Part shown: piece by piece, positions 16,326 through 28,300 of the stretch
Position numbering within the stretch: the stretch's first letter is position 1
Layout: the number at the start of each line of letters is the position of its first letter
The notes under the pieces: model-generated
Told to the model about the DNA's origin: nothing
The model's input: only the letters and a program-made list of their open reading frames with translations
Database searches by the model: none
Program-made: the position numbers and the translations under genes
Origin: Anastrepha obliqua
Taxonomy: Eukaryota > Arthropoda > Insecta > Diptera > Tephritidae
Direction: 5' to 3'
Assembly (NCBI RefSeq): GCF_027943255.1
Contig: NC_072894.1
Location: 81,693,601 to 81,757,600 of the forward strand
DNA: 64,000 nt

Positions 16326-17240
16326 GCTTAAAAAAAAAAGGTCATTTTTAATAAAATTTGTATCCGCTCTTTCAATGACAGGTTCCTTTGCCCATTTTGA
16401 CAGTTGCGTCACTGTTGTGCCAACCAGTGGATGTTGAAGCAGATGCAGTGCAATTGCCTTTCCAATTGATGTAAATACATTGTCGCTTTCTACTGCGTTA
16501 GCTGTATTTTAATTGCTTCCGCTATGTTACTAAATTTGGTTTCTCTGTGTGCCTTCTGCTTGAACAAAAAGCGTCGGTGCTCAATGAGCGTGACAAACTT
16601 GATATAGGCCGGCGAGTATGATAGCGATAGTATTTCATTAAAAGATTTCCTTGCAATAACGGGCGGTGATGGCGATGAACAGTCCTCTATCAAATTTACA
16701 TCTAAATCAGTTGCTTCCATTGCTACTTCGACGGCTTTCTGTAAAAAAATAAACTAAAATGAAACATTTTTAAAAGTCATTGTTGTCATGAACAAACCTC
16801 ATATAAATTGCTCACGGTTGTCCAAAAATGTCTTCTCATTGTAATAAAATAAATGAGGCGCATGAATAAAGCTTTTGAGTCAAACTTCTTACTGCAACGC
16901 ACCTTTTTCTTCTCTGCGAGGCGAGCAGCTCGTAGATGATTTGTTTTTTTTTTTACTTTGTTCACAAAATAACAAACAAAATAAATGTATTTTTTATAAA
17001 AAGTGTAGACGAAATTAAGAATAGCTTTCCAATAGTCGAGTATAAAGACGATATACAGCAAAGCAATGTTTAATTCCAGTTCACATCATTAATTACATAT
17101 ACGAGTACACGATTTAGAAAGGGGGATTAAAATTATGAACAATAAAAAAGACTTCAATTTGATATCTACGAAAATGATATTTTGTGCATTTCACCTAATT
17201 GGCCCAATCTTCTCAACAGTCATACCTGTAGAAAAAAATT
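16326..17240. other. unassigned; short minus-strand frames only
   Basis: Minus-strand frames at 16720-16490 (76 residues, 'NEILSLSYSPAYIKFVTLIE') and 17061-16786 (91 residues) look protein-like in part but match no family I recognise. They could be a decayed accessory ORF of the PIF/Harbinger remnant or a host pseudogene. No splice structure could be fixed. Confidence 0.3.
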
Positions 17241-17244
17241 AAGC

Positions 17245-19280
17245 CAGAGAAATTTCGTCCAATTAAAATGCTGATGAAATTTACTTTCTTGAGAAAGTTG
17301 TACCCCAACAATTAGAAGCGCATATGGAGAATAACCGATTACTATCTGGATTTAGTCAACACCATAGTTGAGAGTACGCGGTAAATTAAGTGATCACGAG
17401 ATGAAAATCAGAAATAGCTGAACGCAAATGTAAAGTGGCTGTCTTCCTAGACTTTAAGAGAGCATGCGAAACAATCGACAGAAGCATTCTAATAAAAAAA
17501 TTACAAAATGCGGAAATGAAGGAATTGAACGAAAATGGTTCGGAAGCTACTTAAACAATTCTGTTGTTGCACACCGATATCGAATTAGATGTCTGGCCAG
17601 AAATCCATTGCGTTGGGAGTGCTCCAAGGAGCAGTGCTGGGAACACTTATATTCCTCATATACATCAATGATACGGAAAAAGTGTTACGTGGAGTCGAGA
17701 TATGCCAGTTTACTGATGAGACTCTTCCGCACATATACAACTGATAGTTCAACGCACGAATCATTGAAAGAATAAACACTAATTTATAAAATATAAAGGG
17801 TTTTCCAATAAGAGGTGTTTTATTCCCTTAAAAGATCAATGGTTTCGTTGCTTGTGTGGCACGTAGCGCCGTCTTGTTGAAAATAAACGTTGTCCAGATC
17901 AATACCATCCAATTCCGGCCATAAAAATTCGTTAATCATCTCTCGATAGCGCAATCCATTCACCGTAACTGTTGCTCCAGCTTCATTTTTGAAAAAGTAA
18001 AGTCCAATCACTCCGCCGGACCATAAACCGCACCAGTCACACGTTGAGGATAGAGAGGCTTTTCAACAATAACTCTTGGATTTTCTGAGCCCCAGATCCG
18101 ACAATTTTGCTTGTTGACGAAGCCACCGATGTGGAAATGGACCCCATGACTCAAATGATTTTCCGATGGAATTCCGGATCATTTTCATGCATTTCAACGA
18201 TCCAATCAGCAAACACACGACGTTGTTGATGATCGGCCGGCTTGAGTTCTTGTGTTATCTAGACTTTTTAAGCCTTAAGACCCAAATCTTTATGTAAAAT
18301 ACAGTGTAATGACGTTTGTGGAGTGCCTAATTCCAAAGAACGACGAGGAATGGACACACCTCAGGTTTCTACAACACTTTCGACTACAACAGCAATATTT
18401 TCGGCAGTTCTTGAGCGATGTGCACGAGTTTTATTCTTCACATCACTAACTTGTCCCAACAGCTCGACAAGGTGCTTCACGATGACCCAAAAAGTTTCGT
18501 GTTTTACGAACCGTCTCTGCCAAATTTTCACCATTTGTATAGTGAATTTTAATCATTTCAATGCGTTGTTGTTGCGGTATCGTTCCATTTTTACTAATGA
18601 CGTAGTTTCTACTTGTCAAATATCAAAAAAATTACAGCTTCAAAGGTGACATCTAACGAAATAGCGGGCTATTCAAAATAACACCTGTTATTGGAAAACC
18701 CTTTACATAAGTATTTGAAAATGAACAAGTTAAAAGTTAATGTTAGCAAAGCTAAGGCTATCATAATAAATGGAAATTCAAATGAAACATTAGAAAAAGT
18801 TAATGAAATTAATTACCTAGGGATAGTTAAAGATAGAAAAGTTTCAATTTTTAAAGCCATTTGAGCTATGTATTATGTATGCATGTATGTAGGAAAACTG
18901 CCAAGAAGGCTGATTTTTTCGCAGAATAAGAAAAATATTGTCAATTGATAGCGCCTTAAGATTATATAATGTGATGATCAAGGCCCATTTTAAGTATTGT
19001 TCTACAATTTTGTTCCTGGGTTCAACAGAAACGACAAATAGGCTTGCAAAAATTACAAAATAAGTATTCTATATTCTATAGCACTGTATTCTATTGCACT
19101 CTATATTGACCCCAATAACATGCATGCTCGATACTTCAAAACGGCTTAGCATCAACCCAAAAACTGTAATGAATGTTTTATTATTCATATTTAAAATGAA
19201 ACATAACCTGTTACACAAATATTTATCAACTAGGGAGACATACATATTACAAAAACAAATTTTTTACAGATACTGAAAAT
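17245..19280 (+). mobile_element. decayed non-LTR retrotransposon (jockey/CR1-like) interrupted by a Tc1-like element
   Basis: Plus-strand fragments in LINE order: a finger-region piece 'KVVPQQLEAHMENNRLLSGF', then 'VAVFLDFKRACETIDRSIL' (catalytic block A, 17440-17490), then the Tc1-like insertion at 17796-18703. The thumb region follows, 'NKLKVNVSKAKAIIINGN' and 'KVNEINYLGIVKD' (18725-18840), then a C-terminal region ending near 19276 ('MNVLLFIFKMKHNLLHKYLS'). Many stops and frameshifts. No 5' end and no clear poly-A tail. Confidence 0.75.
17796..18703 (-). mobile_element. Tc1/mariner-like element nested in a LINE
   Basis: TIRs aagggttttccaata / its reverse complement at the right end (continuing aggtgttttatt / aggtgttatttt), flanked by TA at 17794-17795 and 18704-18705. 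On the minus strand, frame 18011-17820 holds 'MIGLYFFKNEAGATVTVNGL' and 'DNVYFQQDGATCHTSNETID', which includes the second catalytic Asp of this IS630/Tc1/mariner subgroup. Upstream frames are broken. The LINE reading resumes on the far side, so this element inserted into the LINE. Confidence 0.8.
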
Positions 19281-20126
19281 TTGGAATAAAAATCGCGCGA
19301 TTTGCAGTAGTTGTAAAAATATTTTTTTGGTAGCATGTATTCATATTCGAAATCGAAAAACCGCCTCTATAAATAATAAAAATAACTGGAAAGTGAAAAT
19401 TCGCTTTGTTCTCTCTCATCGTTCGTTTGACAGTTCGCTCCTCACATTTATTCTGCACGGTTTGACAAACGTTTAGAAGAACATTTGTAATAATAAAATT
19501 TTAATAGAATTTGTAGTATTATTTAGTAAAAATAGTTTTAAATTAAATTTCCAATTAATAAAGAGTGTTTATAAGTGAATATTGTTACTTTTCTGTGTTT
19601 GTATTTAAGTAAAATAAACGTCTGTAATAGGGCATTTTTTCAAGCTTATGCAAAAAAGAAGCATTTTTAACATTAAATATTGCTATTAATTACAATTGCT
19701 ACAATTAGAATCACATATCTATTCTGAATCTTTGAATATTTCAATTTGCTTATTAAATCAGCGCGTTTGTAGACCGAACTTTTAAAATAACCGAACGTTT
19801 TATTAAAACATGTCGAGACTTAATTGTTCATTTTAAATCAACTGTCAAATTTGATTGAATGCGAAGGGCAATATTTTAAACGTGAGCATTGCCTTGTTAT
19901 ATCATCATTTTGAAAATGTCAAGTACGCCAGTACGTTGTATCAGCGCTCTTGACTGTTTGAAAACATGGCTAATTTAAACGATGCGGGGAAAGAAGAACG
20001 CCGAGATTATAGGGGAATCTTCTTTTGTAAAGGCATATGCACAGTCTGGAAAACTAAAATTATTAAAGATGCTGCCAATGCAAACGTGTCAAAAAATATC
20101 TATTGGCTGTCAAACATGCGCAATGA
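19281..20126. other. AT-rich flank left of the P elements
   Basis: No recognised feature. A 71-residue frame starting at 19966 runs into the P-element end and is interrupted by it. With both elements removed it would read on for about 14 codons to a stop, so it is not good evidence for a gene. Confidence 0.4.
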
Positions 20127-20133
20127 CAGCGCA
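20127..20133. repeat. 7-bp target-site duplication, left copy (CAGCGCA)
   Basis: Directly abuts the left terminal repeat of the short P element. The same 7-mer recurs at 22738-22744 and 29546-29552. Confidence 0.85.
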
Positions 20134-20197
20134 CAGAGAACGTTAAATATAGAGAAGTCTCACGAGCTACGAATGGTGTGAATTGTCAAAAATGAAG

Positions 20198-20262
20198 TCT
20201 AACCGCGGCCGTGGTTTAACAGAGCTGAACTCTAACCGCGGCCGGGGTTTAACAGAGCTGAT
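20198..20262. repeat. subterminal direct repeat, two 33-bp units
   Basis: Two adjacent units reading 'tctaaccgcggccg(t/g)ggt' then 'ttaacagagctga', each centred on the palindrome CCGCGG. They start 64 bp inside the left TIR. Position and symmetry suggest protein binding sites, possibly for transposase (inference). Confidence 0.8.
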
Positions 20263-20299
20263 TGCAGTGAATTCTCTCTTCCTATATTGGCTCTGCACA

Positions 20300-20315
20300 C
20301 AGAGAACGTTCTCTG
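20300..20315. repeat. 16-bp perfect palindrome made of the TIR tip
   Basis: cagagaacgttctctg is the outer 11 bp of the terminal repeat fused to its own complement. A further 'aacgttctctg' follows about 8 bp later. P elements of Drosophila also carry internal inverted repeats; here the unit is the TIR tip itself. Confidence 0.8.
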
Positions 20316-22737
20316 TATATCATAACGTTCTCTGCTTTTGCTTCTGTAGAAAATCAAATTGACGATTAGCCGACGGCATTTTGCAAAGAATTTGCTTGTT
20401 AATTTCTACATATGTATGTTCCCTTGATGAATGAAAATTTATTCAACTAAATGATTATTGATGAATAATTTGAATATTTATTATATGCGCCAACATTTCA
20501 AATCAAAGTAACTTTAATATTTTGATTTAATTTAAAAAAATGCACTATAAAACGACCTCTCACATCTTGGTATGTGCATTTTAGTAAATTGAAAACTATA
20601 CAAATTTGATGAAAATTTTTACATACAAGTGCTTTGGTATTTTGACATATGTATGTAAATATATGTATATCAATATATACATAAATATTTATATGTATTA
20701 TGTTAGCTATGTTTGTGCAAAAGTTCAATTGGATCTTCAATTCTTATAGTGTTACATATGTATCATATTTACATTTGAATATGCATTCATTTGTTCCTTT
20801 GCAAACGAAATTTTTTTCAATTTAGATTTATTACATGGAATAATATATGTATGCATTTTATAGATAGTATAAAACTTTGAAATTTAAAATAAATAAAAGA
20901 AAACTTCAAAGAAACGTATGTATTTGCATATACATATATATTTGTTATTTTTGGACAAAAAGAAATTGGGCATTGTTATACATACATTTGTTTGAAATAA
21001 AATTGACCGACAGCATTTTGCAAGGCATTTGAGGCATTACGTTTTTATTTCTGTTCTGTAATTTTTCATCCACATCCTATTGCAGGAGGTATACAAGCAT
21101 GGTTTGTATACAAGTTTTGATATTCAAAATAAATAAAAGAATAATTTTAACAAACCCAAGATATCCTCCATATTTACATATTTTATAGGATAAAAAAGCA
21201 TATTCGTATGTTACCGTAAGTATGTATATTTGGATTAGTAACAAAATCTGTTTAAACTGTTTCTTACTACAAACATATGTATGTACATGTATGCATACAC
21301 ATGTAAGAAACAATTAAGCAAAAGTTCAATGTACTGAAGCAACCATGACCTACCTCACGTATTGACATATTGATGCCCTATTGTATGTATGTCCGTACAT
21401 ACATATACATACATTCTCGACTCCCAGCAAAACTATGCTTATTAGTATATACATACATATGTATGTACATACAACAGAACACACAAAGCACTGGCTTTAT
21501 GCCTCTGCACGCGTATGTTTCCAAAGCTAAAATTATAAGCCTAGCGACTGCAAGAACAAAATACATTCATAGGCGCAGTCGTAGCGGTCAGATTTTTTTA
21601 GTCGCAACGACGCTGAAAAATCCAAAATATTCTATAACACTAAGTTCGAGCTCATATGCTCATATGCCCATATGCCAATTTTCTCGTCAATTCGAAAATA
21701 GTCAATATTGTAATATTTCGCGTTGAATTATTTGCCAATATTTGGTAAATCTTCAATTTTTGTCAAATCGAGTGGCCGCGGCTCCGTACATATGTATGCA
21801 TCAATATATGTATGTAAATATGTGTTCTCAATTCTCGACAGCAATAGCAAATCGAAATACTTTTTCTGTCGAAGTGCTCGCAGCCTCATATGTATGTATG
21901 TCTATAGAAGTTCGTAGGCATGTATTTATGTAGTATATGCGTGTTTGCTTTTGCACGTCCATATGAACGATTTTTCATATGCAGATATTCATTTGATTTA
22001 GCTGAACGAATATATTGATATTGTAATGAAATCCTGTCGAATTACATATATTATTGGTATATGTTTCTTTAAGTTCCTCTTACCAAATAAATATTATTAT
22101 CCTTAAAAAAATAAAATACTAGTTTTTTTAATTTTAATTTTTTATTTTTATTCACAGAAATTTAAGTAATCTTATATGTATATGTATATGTATATATATT
22201 ACAATGCTATAAATAATAGGTATTTACATTTCCTGAAATGAAAAAAAAAAATATATAAAATTGTTAAAGCACGAATTACGAAATTGTTCTCATACTACAA
22301 CAATTTCTCACACGACTTCGATATTGACATCGATTAAGTCATTGCGATTTACCTGATTTTTAAAACACTACTCTCAATCCATCATGATTAAGAAAAAATT
22401 GTAGTGCTTTAAAAATCTAGGCTCGGATGCTAGCTGAAAGAGAAGAAAAACCTATCCCCCCCTCAATAAAACCTATCCACCCTAATATTATATCAAATGA
22501 ATTTTCATGCAAATAAAGAGACAAAAAGCACCTGTAACCTAACTTTGGCACGAAACGGAAAGTTTCCAAAAAAAAAGCTCTTAATTCTCAAAAGCTGTTA
22601 AATTTCTGCAGTTGAGCATATTTCTGTTAACGTTCTGTGAAAAATGTCGCTGTTGTGTACCACGCGCGCAAAACGAGTACCCCTGAAAAGTGCTGCCATT
22701 TCAGTCATTGAGACTTCTCTATATTTAACGTTCTCTG

Positions 22738-22744
22738 CAGCGCA
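22738..22744. repeat. 7-bp target-site duplication shared by both P elements
   Basis: CAGCGCA is the only sequence between the right TIR of the short element and the left TIR of the long one. Confidence 0.85.
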
Positions 22745-25364
22745 CAGAGAACGTTAAATATAGAGAAGTCTCACGAGCTACGAATGGTGTGAATTGTCAA
22801 AAATGAAGTCTAACCGCGGCCGTGGTTTAACAGAGCTGAACTCTAACCGCGGCCGGGGTTTAACAGAGCTGATTGCAGTGAATTCTCTCTTCCTATATTG
22901 GCTCTGCACACAGAGAACGTTCTCTGTATATCATAACGTTCTCTGCTTTTGCTTCTGTAGAAAATCAAATTGACGATTAGCCGACGGCATTTTGCAAAGA
23001 ATTTGCTTGTTCATTTCTACATATGTTCCCTTGATGAATGAAAATTTATTCAACTAAATGATTATTGATGAATAATTTGAATATTTATTATATGCGCCAA
23101 CATTTCAAATCAAAGTAACTTTAATATTTTGATTTAATTTAAAAAAATGCACTATAAAACGACCTCTCACATCTTGGTATGTGCATTTTGTGCATTGAAA
23201 ATTATACAAATTTGATGAAAATTTTTACATACAAGTGCTTTGGTATTTTGACATATGTATGTAAATATATGTATATCAATATATACATACATATGTATAT
23301 GTATTATGTTAGCTATGCTTGTGCAAAAGTTCAATTGGATCTTGAATTCTTATAGTGTTACATATGTATCATATTTACATTTGAATATGCATGCATTTGT
23401 TCCTTTGCAAAAGAAATTTTTTTCAATTTAGAATAATATATGTATGCATTTTATAGATAGTATAAAACTTTGAAATTTAAAATAAATAACAGAAAACTTC
23501 AAAGAAACGTATGTATTTGCATATACATATATATTTGTTATTTTTGGACAAAAAGAAATTGGGCATTGTTATACATACATTTGTTTGAAATAAAATTGAC
23601 CGACAGCATTTTGCAAGGCATTTGAGGCATTACGTTTTTATTTCCGTTCTGTAATTTTTCATCCACATCCTATTGCAGGAGGTATACAAGCATGGTTTGT
23701 ATACAAGTTTTGATATTCAAAATAAATAAAAGAATAATTTTAACAAACCCAAGATATCCTCCATATTTACATATTTTATAGGATAAAAAAGCATATTCGT
23801 ATGTTACCGTACGTATGTATATTTGGATTAGTAACAAAATCTGTTTAAACTGTTTCTTACTACAAACATATGTATGTACATGTATGCATACACATGTAAG
23901 AAACAATTAAGCAAAAGTTCAATGTACTAAAGCAACCATGACCTACCTCACGTATTGGCATATTGATGCCCTATTGTATGTATGTCCGTACATACATATA
24001 CATATATTCTCGACTCCCAGCAAAACTATGCTTATTAGTATATACATACATATGTATGTACATACAACAGCACACACAAAGCACTGGCTTTATGCCTCTG
24101 CACGCGTATGTTTCCAAAGCTAAAATTATAAGCCGAGCGACTGCAAGAACAAAATACATTCATAGGCGCAGTCGCAGCGGTCAGATTTTTTTAGTCGCAA
24201 CGACGCTGAAAAATCCAAAATATTCTATAACACTAAGTTCGAGCTCATATGCTCATATGCCCATATGCCAATTTTCTCGCCAATTCGAAAATAGTCAATA
24301 TTGTAATATTTCGCGTTGAATTATTTGCCAATATTTGGTAAATCTTCAATTTTTGTGAAGTCGAGTGCCGCGGCTCCGTACATATGTATGCATCAATATA
24401 TGTATGTAAATATGTGTTCTAAATTCTCGACAGCAATAGCAAATCGAAATATTCTGTCGCAAGTGCTCGCAGCCTCATATGTACATATGTATGGCTATGG
24501 CAGTTTGTATGCATGTATTTATGTACTATATATGAGTGTTTTGCTTTTGCACGTCCATAGGAACAATTTTTCATATGCAGATATTTATTTTATTGAGCTG
24601 AACGAATATGTGTATTGATATTCTAATGAAATCCTGTCGAATTGTATTATTGGTATATGTTTCTTTAAGATCCTCTTACCAAATAAATATTATTACCTTA
24701 AGAAAATGAAATACTAATAAGTTTTTTTAATTTTAATTTTTTATTTTTATTCACAGAAATTTATGTATATGTATATATATTACAATGGTCTAAATAATAG
24801 GTAATTACATTTCCTGAAATGAAAAAAATATATAATTATTTTTATTCACAAGTAATTTAAGTATTCTTATATGTATATGTATATATATTACAATGCTATA
24901 AATAATAGGTATTTACATTTCCTGAAATGAAAAAAAAAATATATAAAATTTTGAAAGCACGAATTACGAAATTGTTCTCATACTATAACAATTTCTCACA
25001 CGACTTCGATATTGACATCGATTAAGTCATTGCGATTTACCTGATTTTTAAAACACTACTCTCAATCCATCATGATTAAGAAAAAATTGTAGTGCTTTAA
25101 AAATCTAGGCTCGGGTGCTAGCTGAAAGAGAAGAAAAAATAAAAAAGAAACCTGTAAAATAGACTAAAAAATAGAAAAAACCTGAAACGGGAAAATTCCT
25201 GTAAAATATATAAATAAAAAAAACCTGAAATATAGAAAAGTGGAAAACCCTGAAATAAAAGAATAGGTATCATCATATGCAAAAGATAGCTAGTAGATTA
25301 TTAATTACCTGTGTGAACGGCGAATCTCTTTTCGTGGGGCCCTGGCTTACAACCTACTTATAAC
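22745..25364. other. non-coding left arm of the long P element
   Basis: 2.6 kb lying 3' of the transposase stop codon. It contains the 33-bp double repeat (22809-22873), the TIR-tip palindrome (22911-22926), many TATG/CATA simple repeats, and a local ~100-bp tandem duplication at about 24740-24945 that the short copy has only once (22140-22260). No credible gene. Confidence 0.75.
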
Positions 25365-28300
25365 CTACAGCTTTTTTAATTTATTTTGTAGTTTTCTTTC
25401 CTTGACTTTATTAACCTCATTTCGCAAGAGCCACTTTGCATTCTTGAATAAAAGGACAGTTAAGAGAAAATCTAATAGCTTCTCGCGATGATCTCTACAC
25501 TCGCCAGATCCTACAAACCAGTCGGGAAACACTTTTTGTGTTTTTTCTTTTAGAGCGGACAACATTAAACACCTAAGACCTGCAATGTGGGCATATTTTG
25601 CGAAGAGCTGACGGTACCACACCATTTGGAGTCGACACACTTCGAAAACCCTGTCTTCAGGATTGACAAGCCTTAAATCGCTGTCATCCGTGAAGTTTTT
25701 TGATCTTATCAGGGCTTCTGAATGCAACTTCAGCTCCCCTTTTGTTTTCGTCATGGCGTTCGTGCACTTTTCACATTTTAACTTGCACAGCATTTTCTGG
25801 TAAATACCATAGCCTGTGAAGTAACGCTGCACTTGTACCTCAGCTTCATTACTTTCTTCAGCAAAATGTATGTCTTCCACATCAATCTCTTCTAAAACGA
25901 GATCCTCATTTCGCTGGTCTCCTACCTCTGTCTCAAGATGACGATCCTCGGGGCCTATATACCAATCTAAATTTAAATCGTCATCATCTGTACAATTAGA
26001 ACCTTTCTTCTCAAATCTCTGGCGTAAAATTTTCATTGAGATCAGTCGCGCAACTATGTATTGAATTTCGTGAGCTGAGGGATGGGTATTCATACCCTGA
26101 CTAGCTCGTATGCGATAGAAAAAGTTTTCTAACGCATCTTGATTCATTTTCCCGGTGAAAATAAATTTGAGGGAGCTGTGCTCAATGAAAAGTTCCTCGC
26201 ATAACATTTGCATCGCTGAAATCGTTATGCGGAAACCTTCGATGCACTGCACGCGTGCGTTTTCCGGCAACTGGAATGACCGCAAAAAATCTAGATGTTC
26301 ATTCAATCTATCAATTTTTTTGCTGTCACCCCGCCTAATCGGACATTTTGAAGGATTTTTCGACTGGAATCTTTTTGCATCCAATTCATCGAACAGATCA
26401 TTCATTTTTTTAACGAACATCTGTGTGGGCTTAGCGCATTTTATCACGTACTCGTCACTGCCTAATAAATTTTGGGACAAGGCCATGTCGATACCAGAGG
26501 CTACCGAATTGCTCAGGACCTGAGTCGCGCGTGAAACGCTCATTTTATCCATAAAATTGGGATATATATGGGCCTCCGTTAGTTTCGGACAAATTTTAAA
26601 ATGGGGATTCATTTGATCTATATCAAACAATTTTTCAATCACCTTGAAGCTTGTCACTCCATCTGATGTTAAGATGTCATATTTCATCAAGGTATTTCGG
26701 ACGGACTTTATCAAGTGACAGTAATCGAACATGCAAAAAATTTTTGTGCCTTCGTGCACGTAAAAGGGGCTATCCTCATAAATCCCCAAAGATTTAAAGA
26801 TACTACTGTTGGAGGGCCCTTGATCGCAAACTATACCTTTCAAATTTAACCCCATTTTTTTTAGTTGTGCGACATTTTTGTCCAAAATGGACATCAATGT
26901 CTCCGTACGTATACCACCACTGGAGATATAATACGAAAACACGTATTTCCATTTGGAGCACAATCCCTTAACCATAAAAAATAAACATTTATTCCCAATT
27001 TTGTTTTCGCGTTGACCTTCCCCATGGTCTACAAACCCATCGATAACATCTCTAGCTTTATTATAGCTCAAGTCCGACTTGATGATAATTTCATCGAATA
27101 ATAGAACGCTTATGCGTTCGGTGTCGGACATGTTTGAAACAATTTTTTCTAAATTATCACAGACATTGGCATCGAACCCCGGAACAACATATTTGATGGG
27201 GCGCCAACGCGAAAGGGATGATTTATGGGGCAAAGCAAAACCTAGATCGTCACGCATAAACGTATATGCTTTGGAGGACATATAATTGATGTTTTGGGCC
27301 AATGTCTTTTCCTCCTCGCTATAACGATTTTTTTGGCCACTGACGATCATTCTTGCGAAAGTTACAGCATCACTGCTTGAAGTTTCTTCCGCAAGAACTG
27401 CACGAGTACACAAATATTTATATTTTTGCAGTAGCTTCTCATTTTCTGCTTCTAACTCTTGAATTCTTTTTTTTAATTTTATTTCATTGCTCCGATAATA
27501 ACGAGCAGCCTGAGCAAATCGTTCGCTACTGCTTGGGATTTCTAAGTCCTCACAGATGTTTTTGTTTTTGGGTACCTGCCTTGTTTCCTCTAGCATAGAA
27601 TATTTTTCGAATTCTTCTAACGTGAGATCATTTGCTACACCTACACCTACTGTACGATTTACGTACACTTTAGTAACGGGCGGGCAAACCCAATCAGAGC
27701 CAGTACTAGGTGAGCGACTTCTAGTAACTGGCTCTAATCTTAAAGATGGAACAGCCCCATCTAAAACTTTATAACGAGTTACTTGCTCTGGACTAAAGTG
27801 GCGCTTACAAACATATAGCTTGTCAGAATCTGCTGGTTGCACGTTGCAAGCCAGGGCCCAACTAATTCGAGCCTCTCCTCGTCGAGGAAATTCATACAAC
27901 GTATGACCCTTTTCCACCACGCATCCTACCACGCAACAGCTCCGTTGCTTTTTTGGAATTGTACAGCTGTATGTAGGGTCATCGTCGTGCCCTATTAAGA
28001 AAATTTATTTTATAATATAATATAAACGTATAATAATTCAAAGAAGGTTATAGGCATGTTTTTATGATGGAACTCCCTTCCCACAGCCCCCAGGCCGCGC
28101 CACCACTCTCATTCATCACTAATAATCGAATATTGCTGAATGTACTTTAAATCTCTTCCTATTAGTCCCTACTCCTACTACTACTATTTTTACCTTACTT
28201 TCCTTTTAATACTTTATCTTTACTACTATCTGTAATTTTAATTTTAATTTTGATTTTACTGTTTATCTTTTTATGTAAACTATTCTTAAGGTCAATCATT

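Larger units (their letters stand above)
20134..22737 (-). mobile_element. non-autonomous P-superfamily element, internal deletion
   Basis: 2604 bp, bounded by the same 29-bp TIR (starts CAGAGAACGTTAAATATAGA) as the long copy next to it. It keeps nearly the whole left arm of the long copy (20134-22440 corresponds to 22745-25139, with small indels) and about 250 bp of the right end. The transposase gene is missing. At the deletion point, 22440-22500, a short C-rich and 'aataaaacctatccaccc' stretch, otherwise found at 28711-28757 in the long copy, bridges the two sides. Reading frames in the arm (for example 21370-21726) recur in the long copy but are made of TATG/CATA-type repeats and are not credible genes. 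Confidence 0.9.

Noticed and set aside
16490..17061. Host gene on the minus strand (76- and 91-residue frames)
   Set aside because: The two frames could not be joined with good splice sites and show no recognisable domain.
21370..21726. 118-residue frame repeated at 23963-24319 as a conserved gene
   Set aside because: It recurs only because the two P elements share this arm. Its sequence is Tyr/Ile/Cys-rich from TATG/CATA repeats and the opposite strand is equally open.
26155..26523. Plus-strand 122-residue frame
   Set aside because: Antisense shadow of the transposase exon with no recognisable content.
25365..27932. Transposase starting at 27932
   Set aside because: The codon there is GTG, not ATG. 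The open frame extends upstream to a splice acceptor at 27992, in phase with exon 1.
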